DNA from: Burkholderiales bacterium Ga0074133
GTDB lineage: Bacteria > Pseudomonadota > Gammaproteobacteria > Burkholderiales > Burkholderiaceae_C
Length of the DNA: 33,386 nt
Assembly (NCBI GenBank): GCA_001464865.1
Contig: LNEG01000145.1
Location: forward strand, 1-33,386
Direction of reading: 5' to 3'
This document shows positions 14,445 through 22,703 of the stretch, in pieces; positions within the stretch are counted from its first letter, which is position 1, and each line of letters begins with the position of its first letter. Made by a program: the position numbers and the translations under genes. Under the pieces are notes generated by a model that ran no database searches, was not told where the DNA came from, and saw nothing but the letters and a program-made list of their open reading frames with translations.

Positions 14445-16520
14445 ATGCACGCATTGTTTGAAGAAGCCGGCAAGTTCATGGCCGGACGTATCCTGTCCGA
14501 AGCCGACACATCCGCCCAGATCGAGCTCGATTCCGGCAAACGGGTCAAGGCCAAGGCGGCCAATATCCTCCTCAAGTTTGAAAAGCCCGCCCCGGCCGAA
14601 TTCATGGCCCGGGCGCAAGCGGTGGCCGAATCCATCGAGCTGGACCTGGCCTGGGAGTTCGCTCCTGAAGACGAGTTCGGCTTTGCCGACCTCGCACGCG
14701 ACTATTTTTCGGAGAATGCCACGCTTGCACAGCAGGCCGGTGCACTGTTTCGCCTGTACGACGCGCCACACTACTTTCGCCGTGCGGGCAAGGGCCGGTT
14801 CAAGAAGGCATCGGCCGAAATCCTGCAGCAGGCGCTGGCCGCCATCGAGAAGAAGAAGGCCATCCTGGCGCAAATCGACGAGTGGGCCGCAGCCCTGGGC
14901 CGGGGCGAATGCCCCCAGCCGATCCGCGAGCAGCTCTACAAGATCCTCTTCAAGCCTGACAAGAACGCACCCGAGTACAAGGCTGTGGTCGAGGCCAGCC
15001 GCGCCACGCACACTGCGCCGCTGGACCTGCTGCAAAAGGCGGGCGCCATCGAGTCCAGCTACCAGTTCCACTGGAAACGCTTCCTGTTCGACAACTTCCC
15101 CAAGGGCACCGGCTTCCCGGCGCTCACGGCCCCGGCCATCGCCGACGCGCTGCCGCTGTCGACCGCGCAGGCGTATTCCATCGACGACTCGCAGACCACC
15201 GAAATCGACGACGCGCTGTCGGTCCAGGGCCTGGGCACCGGCACCGTAGTGCTGGGCATCCACATCGCGGCACCCGGCCTGGCCATCCAGCCCGGCAGCG
15301 CGATTGACCAGCTGGGCCGCGCACGCCTGTCCACGGTATACATGCCGGGCTACAAGATCACCATGCTGCCTGACGACGTGGTGCAGACCTACACTCTGGA
15401 CGAAGGCCGCGCCAACCCGGCCGTGTCGCTGTACGTCACCATCGACGAGGCCACGCTGGAGTTCAAGGGCTCCGAGACCAGGCTGGAGCGCGTGCACGTT
15501 GCCGCCAACCTGCGCCACGACCAGCTCGACAGCGTGGTGACGGAGGAATGGCTCTCGAACCCCGCGTTTGAGCACGAAAACGACCCCAAGCGCTTGTCCG
15601 ATCTTCGCCCGCAGCTATCATTTTTGCACCGCCTGGCCAAAGAGCTCAAAGCCCGCCGCGAAGTGGTGCGCGGCAAGCCCGAAAACTTCAACCGGCCGGA
15701 CTACAACTTCCGCCTGGTCGGCAACAACGGCGCCGAGCCCACGGGCAACGAGCAGGTGCAGATCAGCGTGCGCCAGCGCGGCGCGCCGCTGGACCTGATC
15801 GTGGCCGAGGCCATGATCGTGGCCAACAGCACCTGGGGCAGCTGGATGGCCGAACTGGGCGTGCCCGGCGTCTACCGCAGCCAGGCCAGCATGGCGCCCG
15901 GCGTGAAGGTGCGCATGGGCACGAAGGCGTTGCCCCACGCAGGCATTGGCGTCAAGGCGTACTCGTGGGCCACGTCGCCCCTGCGCCGCTATACCGATCT
16001 GGTCAACCAGTGGCAAATCATTGCCTGTGCCCGCCATGGCGCCACGGCCGCGCTGGCCGCGCCATTCAAGCCCAAGGACGCCGATCTGTTCTCCATCATC
16101 AGCAGTTTTGATGCGGCCTACAGTGCCTACAACGGCTACCAGGCGGGCATGGAGCGCTTCTGGACGCTGAAATACGTCGAGCAGAACGGCATCACCGAGC
16201 TGAACGCCACCGTCTTCAAGGAAGGCCCGGGTGGCAGCTTCCTGGTACGGGCCGATGACATTCCGCTGGTCTTCCCCGTGCTGGGCGCACAGAACCTGCC
16301 GCGCGGCGCGCGTCTGAAGGTCAAGCTGGGCGAAGTGGACGAGATCACCCTCGACATCCACGGCACCGTGATCGAGCGGCTGGACGACCCGGCCGACGCG
16401 AGCGACGACGGCCCGGTGGGTGACGAGGCCGAGGACGACGAGGCGGTGGCCGGACCCATTGCGATTGCAGTGGACATGTCCGACGCCGAGCCAGCCGCGG
16501 CACCCGCCGCTGGCGGCTGA
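14445..16520 (+). CDS. RNase II family exoribonuclease (RNB domain)
   Basis: A 691-residue hydrolytic 3'-5' exoribonuclease of the RNB family. The catalytic block SIDDSQTTEIDDALS (about 245-259) supplies the metal-binding aspartates. Later RNB landmarks are PGYKITMLPDDVVQTYTLDE, DLIVAEAMIVANSTWGSWMA and YSWATSPLRRYTDLVNQWQI, the last including the conserved Arg-Arg-Tyr-Asp. The N-terminal 240 residues are a family-specific region rather than clear cold-shock domains, and the C-terminus ends in an acidic Ala-rich tail, so it is not a close RNase R homologue. The ATG at 14445 is preferred over one 25 codons earlier that lies in spacer. It heads a same-strand run with the TonB-like gene, aroE and mtgA, spaced 63-112 bp. 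An AT-rich repeat-like patch occurs inside it at 15611. Confidence 0.9.
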   Translation: MHALFEEAGKFMAGRILSEADTSAQIELDSGKRVKAKAANILLKFEKPAPAEFMARAQAVAESIELDLAWEFAPEDEFGFADLARDYFSENATLAQQAGALFRLYDAPHYFRRAGKGRFKKASAEILQQALAAIEKKKAILAQIDEWAAALGRGECPQPIREQLYKILFKPDKNAPEYKAVVEASRATHTAPLDLLQKAGAIESSYQFHWKRFLFDNFPKGTGFPALTAPAIADALPLSTAQAYSIDDSQTTEIDDALSVQGLGTGTVVLGIHIAAPGLAIQPGSAIDQLGRARLSTVYMPGYKITMLPDDVVQTYTLDEGRANPAVSLYVTIDEATLEFKGSETRLERVHVAANLRHDQLDSVVTEEWLSNPAFEHENDPKRLSDLRPQLSFLHRLAKELKARREVVRGKPENFNRPDYNFRLVGNNGAEPTGNEQVQISVRQRGAPLDLIVAEAMIVANSTWGSWMAELGVPGVYRSQASMAPGVKVRMGTKALPHAGIGVKAYSWATSPLRRYTDLVNQWQIIACARHGATAALAAPFKPKDADLFSIISSFDAAYSAYNGYQAGMERFWTLKYVEQNGITELNATVFKEGPGGSFLVRADDIPLVFPVLGAQNLPRGARLKVKLGEVDEITLDIHGTVIERLDDPADASDDGPVGDEAEDDEAVAGPIAIAVDMSDAEPAAAPAAGG
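15611..15627. repeat. Short AT-rich repeat-like patch inside the RNase II gene
   Basis: GCAGCTATCATTTTTGC interrupts GC-rich coding sequence and keeps the frame. It matches the AGCTATcAAAA-type motif seen in tldD (7537), aroE (18078) and an intergenic gap (25821). Short enough that chance cannot be excluded for this copy alone. Confidence 0.35.
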
Positions 16521-16583
16521 GGCCGGGCCACTGGATAATCCGGCACGCTTGAAGACCCGCCTTTCCCCGCACGCCAGACCTCG

Positions 16584-17444
16584 ATGAAACTGCCCGCTTT
16601 TCTCCGCACGTTCAGCACCCTGCAACTGGCGCTGCTGGTGTCGGCCGCGCTGCATGCGGCGGTGATCTCGGTGCGTTTCATCGACCCAGAAGGCTTCAAC
16701 CGCGTGTTCCAGGACACGCCGCTCGAAGTCATCCTGGTCAATGCCAAGTCCAACGAGCGCCCCGAGAAGGCCCAGGCCATTGCGCAGGCCAACCTGGCTG
16801 GCGGCGGTGATGCGGCCAAGGGCCGGGCGACCAGCCCGCTGCCGTATTCGGCGCTCACCGCCATTGGCGACGACTTCGAGGAGCAGCAGCGCAAGCTCGA
16901 CGCCATGCAGGAGCAGCAGGCCCAGCTGCTGGCCCAGTTGCGCAAACAGCTGGCCACCATGCCCGAGCCGGACCTGCGCAAGCCCAGCCAGAGCGCCGAG
17001 CAGCTGTCCGAGCAGGAAAAGCGCCGCCAGCTCGTCAAGCTGCTGGCCGAGATCGAAAAGCGCATCAACGAAGAGAACTCCCGCCCCAAGAAGCGCTATA
17101 TCAGCCCCGCCACGCGCGAAGAGTCCTACGCCATCTATTACGACGCGCTGCGCCGCAAGGTCGAGGACAAGGGCACCGAGAACTTCCCCGAAAAGGGCGG
17201 CAAGAAGCTGTATGGCGAGCTGACCATGATCGTCACCGTCAACCACGACGGCCGCGTGCTGGAGACCGAAGTGGTCCAGGGATCGGGCAACCCCACGCTG
17301 GACCGCCGCGCCGAAGCCATTGCCCGCGCCGCCGGCCCGTTTGGCGCATTCGACGCCGAGATGCGCAGGAAAGCCGACCAGATCGCCATGGTGGCGCGCT
17401 TCAAGTTCACGCGCGACCAGACGCTGGAGACCAGCGTCCGCTAG
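16584..17444 (+). CDS. TonB-like energy transducer / periplasmic TonB C-terminal domain protein
   Basis: A 286-residue inner-membrane-anchored protein. A single hydrophobic N-terminal segment (about 12-30, TLQLALLVSAALHAAVISV) has the His that TonB family anchors often carry. A coiled-coil, Gln/Glu-rich periplasmic stretch follows (about 95-160, EEQQRKLDAMQEQQAQLLAQ), in place of the usual Pro-rich spacer. The C-terminal TonB domain (about 190-280) contains YGELTMIVTVNHDGRVLETE, VVQGSGNPTLDRRAEAIARA and a final VARFKFTRDQ. The family transmits proton-motive force to outer-membrane receptors or has structural envelope roles. No exbB/exbD lies nearby, so a role in iron uptake cannot be inferred. 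It lies 63 bp after the RNase gene and 112 bp before aroE. Confidence 0.85.
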   Translation: MKLPAFLRTFSTLQLALLVSAALHAAVISVRFIDPEGFNRVFQDTPLEVILVNAKSNERPEKAQAIAQANLAGGGDAAKGRATSPLPYSALTAIGDDFEEQQRKLDAMQEQQAQLLAQLRKQLATMPEPDLRKPSQSAEQLSEQEKRRQLVKLLAEIEKRINEENSRPKKRYISPATREESYAIYYDALRRKVEDKGTENFPEKGGKKLYGELTMIVTVNHDGRVLETEVVQGSGNPTLDRRAEAIARAAGPFGAFDAEMRRKADQIAMVARFKFTRDQTLETSVR

Positions 17445-17556
17445 TGCCCGGCCTGCAGCGCGCGCCGCGCCGTCGCCGCACCTGCCTGGCATCGCAGCCT
17501 CTGGATGAGATGAACACTGCCGCCTTGCGCCCCTGCCGCACAACGCACTGACCCGT

Positions 17557-18399
17557 ATGACGACGACCCTTGCCGACCTCTACTGCGTGATGGGCAACCC
17601 CGTGGCCCACAGTCGCTCCCCCGCCATCCACGCCCGCTTTGCCGAGCTGACCGGCCAGCAAATCCGCTACGAACGCCGCCTGATCCCGCTGGACGGCTTT
17701 GCCGAGGGCGTGCGCGCGTTTGCCGCCGAGGGCGGGCGCGGCTGCAATGTCACGGTGCCGTTCAAGTTCGAGGTGCCCGCGCTGGCCTCGCAGTGCAGCG
17801 AACGCGTGCACCTGGCAGGCGCGGCCAACACACTGGTCTTCCAGCCCGACGGCAGCATCCACGCCGAAAACACCGATGGCCTGGGCCTGGTGGCCGACAT
17901 CACCCGCAACGCGGGCGTGAGCCTGCAGGGCGCGCGTGTGCTGCTCGTGGGCGCGGGCGGCGCTGCCGCCGGAGTGCTGGGCCCGCTGCTGCATGCAGGG
18001 GCGCAGCACATCACCATTGCCAACCGCACGGTGGCCAGGGCGCAGGCGCTGGCCGCATCGCACAGCACACTGGCATCGCTACAAAAAGCAGAGCTATCAG
18101 CCATTGATTTACCTGCACTTCGGACCGATTTCGATGTCATCATCAACGCCACTGCCAGCAGCCTGGCCGGTGGCGATGTGCCCGTGCCCGCCTGCGTGTT
18201 GCGCCCCCGCAGCCTGGCCTACGACATGATGTACGGCCCCGCAGCCCAGGGCTTTCTGGACTGGGCGCAAAGCCATGGCGCCGTGCCCCGCGACGGCCTG
18301 GGCATGCTGGTGGAGCAGGCCGCCGAGGCTTTTGCCCTGTGGCGCGGTGTGCGACCACCCTCGGCACAGGTGCTGCGCGAAATGCAGCAGGCCGCATGA
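17557..18399 (+). CDS. aroE: Shikimate dehydrogenase (NADP+)
   Basis: Reduces 3-dehydroshikimate to shikimate in the fourth step of aromatic amino acid synthesis. The 280-residue cytoplasmic enzyme shows the substrate-binding GNPVAHSRSPAIHARFAELT, NVTVPFKFEV with the catalytic Lys, GAANTLVFQPDGSIHAENTD, and the NADP loop LLVGAGGAAAGVLGPLL. A late NATASSLAGGDVPVP and DGLGMLVEQAAEAFALWRGV complete the family pattern. Length is typical (E. coli 272). An AT-rich patch at 18078-18116 encodes about 13 residues (LQKAELSAIDLPA region) that look like an in-frame repeat insertion in a surface segment. It is 77 bp upstream of mtgA on the same strand. Confidence 0.97.
   Translation: MTTTLADLYCVMGNPVAHSRSPAIHARFAELTGQQIRYERRLIPLDGFAEGVRAFAAEGGRGCNVTVPFKFEVPALASQCSERVHLAGAANTLVFQPDGSIHAENTDGLGLVADITRNAGVSLQGARVLLVGAGGAAAGVLGPLLHAGAQHITIANRTVARAQALAASHSTLASLQKAELSAIDLPALRTDFDVIINATASSLAGGDVPVPACVLRPRSLAYDMMYGPAAQGFLDWAQSHGAVPRDGLGMLVEQAAEAFALWRGVRPPSAQVLREMQQAA
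18078..18116. repeat. Short AT-rich repeat-like patch inside aroE
   Basis: GCTACAAAAAGCAGAGCTAT and the next 19 bases are AT-rich relative to the flanking aroE sequence and carry the AGCTATCA motif. The frame stays open. Same motif class as 7537, 15611 and 25821. Confidence 0.5.
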
Positions 18400-18475
18400 C
18401 CGATGGATCGGCACGCACCCGCTGAACCGTGATGCCACGACCTGAACAAACCCGAACGCGGGAAGACACCCTGCG

Positions 18476-19210
18476 ATGAAAGCCGTCCTGCGCTGGCTCG
18501 CCCTGGTGGCCGTTGCCCTGGTGGCACTGCAGCTCTTTTTTGTGCTGCGCATTGCCGCCATGGCCGCCGTCGACCCCGAGTCAACCACATTCCAGCGCTC
18601 GGAAGCGTGGTCGCTCATCTCCTCCACGGGCCGTGTGCCTTGGCGCCAGGAATGGGTGCCCTACGCGCAGATCTCCGACCACCTCAAGCGCGCCGTGATC
18701 GCGTCGGAGGACGACGGCTTTGTGAACCACGAGGGCGTGGACTGGAACGCCATCGAGAAAGCCTGGGAGCGCAACGCCAAGGCCGAAGCCCAGGCCAGCC
18801 GCGCCCAGGCGCGCGCGCCCGACCGCCCCGTGCGTGAGCCCAGGATCCGCGGCGGCTCGACCATCACCCAGCAGCTGGCCAAGAACCTGCTGCTCTCGGG
18901 CGAGCGCACCCTGCTGCGCAAGGGCCAGGAATTCGTGCTGACGCTGGCGCTGGAGCAGTTGCTGAGCAAGCAGCGCATCCTGGAGATTTACCTGAACAAC
19001 GTGGAATGGGGCCAGGGCGTGTTCGGTGCCGAGGCCGCAGCCCAGCACTACTTTCGCAAGAGCGCGAGCAGGCTCACCGCTGCCGAGGCCGCCCGCCTGG
19101 CCGTGATGCTGCCTGCTCCCAAGCGCTTCGAGAAGATGCCCGGGTCGGCGTACCTCGCGGGGCGGACGCGGACGATTCTGGGGCGGATGGGGAGTGCGGA
19201 GCTGCCGTGA
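18476..19210 (+). CDS. mtgA: Monofunctional biosynthetic peptidoglycan transglycosylase
   Basis: Polymerises lipid II into glycan strands without transpeptidase activity (GT51 family). The 244-residue protein has an N-terminal membrane anchor (about 5-28) and the GT51 motifs in order: VIASEDDGFVNHEGVDWNAI with the catalytic Glu, GGSTITQQLAKNLLLSGERT, RKGQEFVLTLALEQLLSKQR, ILEIYLNNVEWGQGVFGAEA, then AARLAVMLPAPKRF. Length equals E. coli MtgA (242). A GGGAAG site about 10 nt upstream supports the ATG at 18476. It ends the RNase-tonB-aroE-mtgA run. A decayed fragment of a related transglycosylase lies about 860 bp downstream. Confidence 0.96.
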   Translation: MKAVLRWLALVAVALVALQLFFVLRIAAMAAVDPESTTFQRSEAWSLISSTGRVPWRQEWVPYAQISDHLKRAVIASEDDGFVNHEGVDWNAIEKAWERNAKAEAQASRAQARAPDRPVREPRIRGGSTITQQLAKNLLLSGERTLLRKGQEFVLTLALEQLLSKQRILEIYLNNVEWGQGVFGAEAAAQHYFRKSASRLTAAEAARLAVMLPAPKRFEKMPGSAYLAGRTRTILGRMGSAELP

Positions 19211-19365
19211 ATGGCTGCCGGCAGCTGATCGGCAACCTTTTGGAGCAAGACGCCGCCATCCACTGATGGGGTACCTGGTTTAGCAAGTGCCTGGGGTGGG
19301 CAGCCGGCGAAGATGACATAGAGCGTTAACGCCCAGTGTCAGCAACACACAGCGGGGTGGAGGCT

Positions 19366-19388
19366 GCGACAGGGCATGAGCCTGTCGC
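19366..19388 (-). terminator. Hairpin downstream of the NTF2-like gene
   Basis: GCGACAGG (19366-19373) pairs perfectly with CCTGTCGC (19381-19388) around a 7-nt loop, 15 bp after the minus-strand stop. There is no T-tract on either strand, so it may stabilise the RNA end or help Rho-dependent termination. Confidence 0.3.
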
Positions 19389-19402
19389 CAAGCGGACCCC
19401 GC

Positions 19403-19774
19403 CTAGTGAAGAGCAAAGACGCTACCGGCGATAACTCTCCATCCGGAGGGCGTTTTGTGCCAGACGCGCAAGTAGCGAAACCTGCCATCAAAGGCGTGGC
19501 CTTTGAAGAAGCCCGCGACATGGGCCAGAACGCTGACCGAACCCACATTCCCGGAAACGCGGATGCACTGCTCCTGAACCTGGAGCAGGGTCATCCGCTG
19601 CTCTCCTGAGCGATGAACGGCGAGGTCATCGCTCTTGGCAAGAACGCTGCCATCGGGTCCGATAAAGATGAGGTAGTCGGCTATCAACATATCCAGCGCG
19701 GTGATGTCACTTGCGAGCATGGCGGCTCGAAGGGTCTCTTCAGCTGTCTCGATTTCGAACTGCTCATTGGTCAT
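19403..19774 (-). CDS. Small NTF2-like (DUF4440/SnoaL type) protein
   Basis: A 123-residue cytoplasmic protein starting MTNEQFEIETAEETLRAAML. The order is an N-terminal helix, the segment ALDMLIADYLIFIGPDGSVL, a KSDDLAVHRSGEQRM stretch, then strands VSVLAHVAGFFKGHAFDGRF and YLRVWHKTPSGWRVIAGSVF. That pattern is typical of NTF2-like DUF4440 proteins, which form small cone-shaped pockets and often have no known substrate. No good ribosome-binding site is seen, so the start is provisional. It is in the opposite direction to mtgA, and its base composition is lower in GC than its neighbours, consistent with accessory DNA. Confidence 0.75.
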   Translation of the reverse strand: MTNEQFEIETAEETLRAAMLASDITALDMLIADYLIFIGPDGSVLAKSDDLAVHRSGEQRMTLLQVQEQCIRVSGNVGSVSVLAHVAGFFKGHAFDGRFRYLRVWHKTPSGWRVIAGSVFALH

Positions 19775-20225
19775 AAGGCGGAGGCGGCAAGGCCGGAAGG
19801 AGTACCCGGTTTCCAAGTCAGGCTCCCGGCGATCGCGCGCAAGCTTGCCAAGGCGGGAGCCTCTTTGAACCGGGGAAGCCAGAACACCCAGCACAGAGCC
19901 GGATGCGACGAACAGCGAGCGTATCCACGACTGCCACCATTCTCAACCCGACCCTTGACCGAGACTGGGCCCGTAAGCACGTCACGCCCCGGTCCAGCGA
20001 CCCGCTTGGCGACGCCATCTGCCGCGACCGTTTGTGCAAAGCAACCGGGGAGCCGTCCCCGGAGAGCAACACGCTGCTCCACCATCACCCAGCAGCTCGC
20101 CAGGAATTCGTGTTTGCGCTGGCGCTTGAAAAGCGCCTGAGCAAAGAGCGCATCCTGAAGATCTGCCTGAACAAGATGGATGGGTTCAGGACGCGTTCGG
20201 CCCCGAGGGCAAATCGATCGTCCGA
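19775..20225. other. Gene-free accessory stretch between the NTF2-like gene and the P450 gene
   Basis: This 451-bp stretch has no intact gene. Its last third holds the decayed transglycosylase fragment (20073-20208). A perfect 7-bp hairpin CCGGGGA/TCCCCGG sits at 20045-20062. The first 270 bp show nothing I can recognise; the frames that are open there do not look like protein. Confidence 0.6.
20073..20208 (+). pseudogene. Relic of an mtgA-like transglycosylase gene
   Basis: In one frame the DNA reads STITQQLA and then, after a frame change, QEFVFALALEKRLSKERILK followed by ICLNKMDG. In intact MtgA these two blocks (GGSTITQQLAKN and QEFVLTLALEQLLSKQRILE) are separated by a 46-bp segment that is missing here. 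The deletion lies between short GCCA/GGCCA direct repeats and shifts the frame. A further one-base loss follows near 20180, after which a segment like VFGAEA can still be traced (TTCGGCCCCGAG). The amino acid identity to the adjacent mtgA is only moderate, so this is an old relic or a remnant of a different GT51 gene rather than a fresh duplication. Confidence 0.75.
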
Positions 20226-21683
20226 TCAGCGCCGCACCAGCCATAGATTCATCGGCGCTTCAGGCCGCAAGGTCACGTGCAGCTTGGGCGCACACGATGC
20301 GGCCCCCTCCGGCAGCCTGAGCCGATACCGCTGCAGCAGCATGGCCGCCAGCAAGGTCATCTCCAGCATCGCAAAGTGCTGCCCGATGCACACCCGCGGG
20401 CCGATGCCGAAGGGAATCCACGCACCCTTGGGAGTGTCCGGAGCGCCTTCCAGGAAGCGCTCCGGGACGAACTGGTCGGCCTTCGCAAACCAGCGTTCGT
20501 CGCGGTGCAGCACCCATGGCGTGATACGCAACATGGCGCCCTTTGGCACGGCCGCGCCGCCGAGCGTGATGGGAGCGGTCGTGCGCCGCGTCATCAGCGC
20601 GGCTATCGGGGGGTACAGGCGCAACGCCTCCTTGAGCGTGGCTGTGAGGTAGGGCAAGCGGGCCAGATGTTCGGGGCCCGGGGTCTGGCCGGGTGGCAGC
20701 ACGGCATCCACCTCGGCCTGCGCACGCCGCGCGGCGTCGGGTTGCTCGGCCATCAGGCGGCTCCACCACAGCAGGGTGGTGGCGCTGGTTTCATGCCCGG
20801 CCTGGAAGCTGACGATGCACTGGTCGAACACCTCCTGCGACGACAGCGGCGCGCCAGTGGCTTCATCGCGCAGCGCCAGCAGCATGTGCAGCAGATCGGT
20901 GCGCGGTGGAGCGCCCTCCACAGCTTGCGCCTCGCACCGGCGCGCATCGATGTGGCGCTGCACCAGCCCCTTGAGCGCCTGCAGCGCGCGCCGCTTGGCC
21001 GCCTTGCCAGGCAGGGGAAGCCAGTCGGGCAAGGTGAACGGCATGAACATTTCCCGGAATGCGGTTTCGGACAGCGTCTGGGTCGCCCAGGCGGCGTCGC
21101 GCGCATCGGCCTGGGCCGATTCGCTGAACAGCGTGCGCAGGATCACGTCCATGGCCACATCCGTCCAGAGCGTGTCGATGGGCACCAGGGCTTCGCGCTG
21201 GCCCGGCGGCACAGCGGTATCGAGCACGGTGCTCGCGGCATCGGTCATGAGCTGCGCGTAGCCTGCGACGCGCTTGGGGGTGAACGCGGGCATCAGCATG
21301 CGGCGCTGGCGCTGCCAGGTGTCGCCCTCGGTCACCAGCACGCTCTGGCCGAAGACCTGCTCGAACACCGCGATGCCACGTTCCCAGCGGATCAGGTGGT
21401 TGGCATGGGCGACCAAAGCCTCGCGCACCAGATCGGGCGACATGAGATCCCAGGCATCCTCATTGCCCAGGCGCATGCGGGTGAGATCACCGTGGTGACG
21501 CTGCAGCCGGACGACGAAGCCCAGGTAGTCGGCGCGCATTTCACGGAGCAGGGGCAGGCCCCACCAGCGGCTGGACGGGCCACCGGGCTGCGGGCGCAGC
21601 GCTGGCGCAAGCGGTGCCGACGGGGGCAAGGTCGATGTGGACGGGGTCGCGGTGGTGGGGGTGGCGTGGGTCATGGCGTGCAT
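20226..21683 (-). CDS. Cytochrome P450
   Basis: A haem-thiolate monooxygenase of 485 residues, soluble type with no membrane anchor but a Pro/Ala/Thr-rich N-terminal tail of about 35 residues. P450 landmarks are all present: the C-helix WQRQRRMLMPAF, the I-helix AGHETSATTL, the ExxR motif in LKEALRLYPP, the PERF region DQFVPERFLE, and the haem loop FGIGPRVCIGQHFAMLE with the Cys ligand. The I-helix Glu-Thr pair is the normal proton-delivery site. The overall pattern recalls bacterial CYP102/CYP4-like hydroxylases of fatty acids or hydrocarbons, but the substrate is not deducible. No ferredoxin or reductase gene is adjacent. Start could be 21683 or 21674. It is divergent from an AraC-family regulator 68 bp away. 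Confidence 0.93.
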   Translation of the reverse strand: MHAMTHATPTTATPSTSTLPPSAPLAPALRPQPGGPSSRWWGLPLLREMRADYLGFVVRLQRHHGDLTRMRLGNEDAWDLMSPDLVREALVAHANHLIRWERGIAVFEQVFGQSVLVTEGDTWQRQRRMLMPAFTPKRVAGYAQLMTDAASTVLDTAVPPGQREALVPIDTLWTDVAMDVILRTLFSESAQADARDAAWATQTLSETAFREMFMPFTLPDWLPLPGKAAKRRALQALKGLVQRHIDARRCEAQAVEGAPPRTDLLHMLLALRDEATGAPLSSQEVFDQCIVSFQAGHETSATTLLWWSRLMAEQPDAARRAQAEVDAVLPPGQTPGPEHLARLPYLTATLKEALRLYPPIAALMTRRTTAPITLGGAAVPKGAMLRITPWVLHRDERWFAKADQFVPERFLEGAPDTPKGAWIPFGIGPRVCIGQHFAMLEMTLLAAMLLQRYRLRLPEGAASCAPKLHVTLRPEAPMNLWLVRR

Positions 21684-21751
21684 GGTGCAGTGCAGCAGCG
21701 TCGCAGGTATTGAACGAATCCGACATCACCACTGACCTACACTCGCGGCCC

Positions 21752-22666
21752 ATGGCAACCCTGGTCCCACCGTCTCCAAGGCATCCGCCGGGCCTGATTC
21801 CCTCGGGCCAGCTGTGGCTGCCGCGCGCCGGCCTGTCGGCGTGCCTGCGTGGCGCCATGGTGCGCAGCACGGTTGGCTACAGCCTGGGTGAGGAACAACG
21901 CATCAACCGGTTCCCGGCCACGCCGCTGTGCAGCCTGAGCTGGTGGTTTCAGGGGGGTAGCGAAGCGATGGTGGCGGACCGTCCCGACACCATGCCCGGC
22001 CTGCAAAGCCAGCGCGAGGCCTACCCCGGCCGCTGGGTGCTGGCAGGCCCCCACACCCGGCCCAGCAGCAGCTATTGCGCGGCACCCACACACGCCATGA
22101 TGGTGATGTTCATGCCCGACGCCCTGCATCTGCTGACGGGCCTGGAACCCGAGACCCTGACCGACCGTTTGGTGGATGCGCAGACCATACTGCCGCCCGA
22201 CTGGATCGCAATGTGCAACGCCGTGCAGCACCAGACCGATGACGCCGCGCGCATCGAATGCCTGGAGGCGTTTCTGGAACCGCTCTGGCAAGCCTGCCGC
22301 CCTACGCAGGTGCTGCAAGCGCAGCGCTACAGCGACTGGGCCTTGCACCTGGCGCAGCGTGCCGCCATGTCGGCCCCGGGCCGCAGCCTTCGCCAGCTGG
22401 AGCGCCGTATCAAGCGCTGGGCGGGGCTGCCCATGCGAGAGCTGCGCGGTTTTGGCAAGGCCGAGCAGGCGTTCTTCGACACCATCGCCGCCGATGCAGC
22501 TCAAGGCCACGTGAAGTGGGCGGATGTAGCGGCGGGCGCGGGTTTCTCGGATCAATCGCACCTTTGTCGCGTCACGCGCCGCATCACCGGCTACGCCCCG
22601 CAGGCGCTGTATGAAGGCATCGTCGGCGAAGAGGCTTTCTGGGCCTATCGCATCTGGGCCCAGTGA
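21752..22666 (+). CDS. AraC-family transcriptional regulator
   Basis: A 304-residue DNA-binding regulator. The C-terminal part (about 190-290) has the double helix-turn-helix layout of AraC/XylS proteins: RSLRQLERRIKRWAGLPMRE in the first unit and WADVAAGAGFSDQSHLCRVT followed by RRITGYAPQALYE in the second, the latter being the best conserved AraC block. The N-terminal 150 residues would be the effector domain and match no ligand class I know. The ATG at 21752 is chosen because the upstream frame is Trp/Arg-rich spacer. It starts 68 bp from the divergent P450 gene, the usual arrangement for a local activator or repressor, so it may control the P450. Confidence 0.9.
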   Translation: MATLVPPSPRHPPGLIPSGQLWLPRAGLSACLRGAMVRSTVGYSLGEEQRINRFPATPLCSLSWWFQGGSEAMVADRPDTMPGLQSQREAYPGRWVLAGPHTRPSSSYCAAPTHAMMVMFMPDALHLLTGLEPETLTDRLVDAQTILPPDWIAMCNAVQHQTDDAARIECLEAFLEPLWQACRPTQVLQAQRYSDWALHLAQRAAMSAPGRSLRQLERRIKRWAGLPMRELRGFGKAEQAFFDTIAADAAQGHVKWADVAAGAGFSDQSHLCRVTRRITGYAPQALYEGIVGEEAFWAYRIWAQ

Positions 22667-22703
22667 TCAGGCTGCCGCGCGCATCGCCCGTATCATCCCC
22701 GCC

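Noticed and set aside
15618..17543. 641-codon antisense frame across the RNase and TonB-like genes
   Set aside because: It spans two well-supported genes and the spacer between them; no recognisable domain.
20277..21713. 478-codon frame antisense to the P450
   Set aside because: Shadow of the P450; no motif, and Gln/Arg/Gly bias.
21684..21751. TTGAAC box as a -35 for the AraC gene
   Set aside because: No acceptable -10 at 16-18 bp: TGACCT at 17 bp is poor, and TACACT is 22 bp away.
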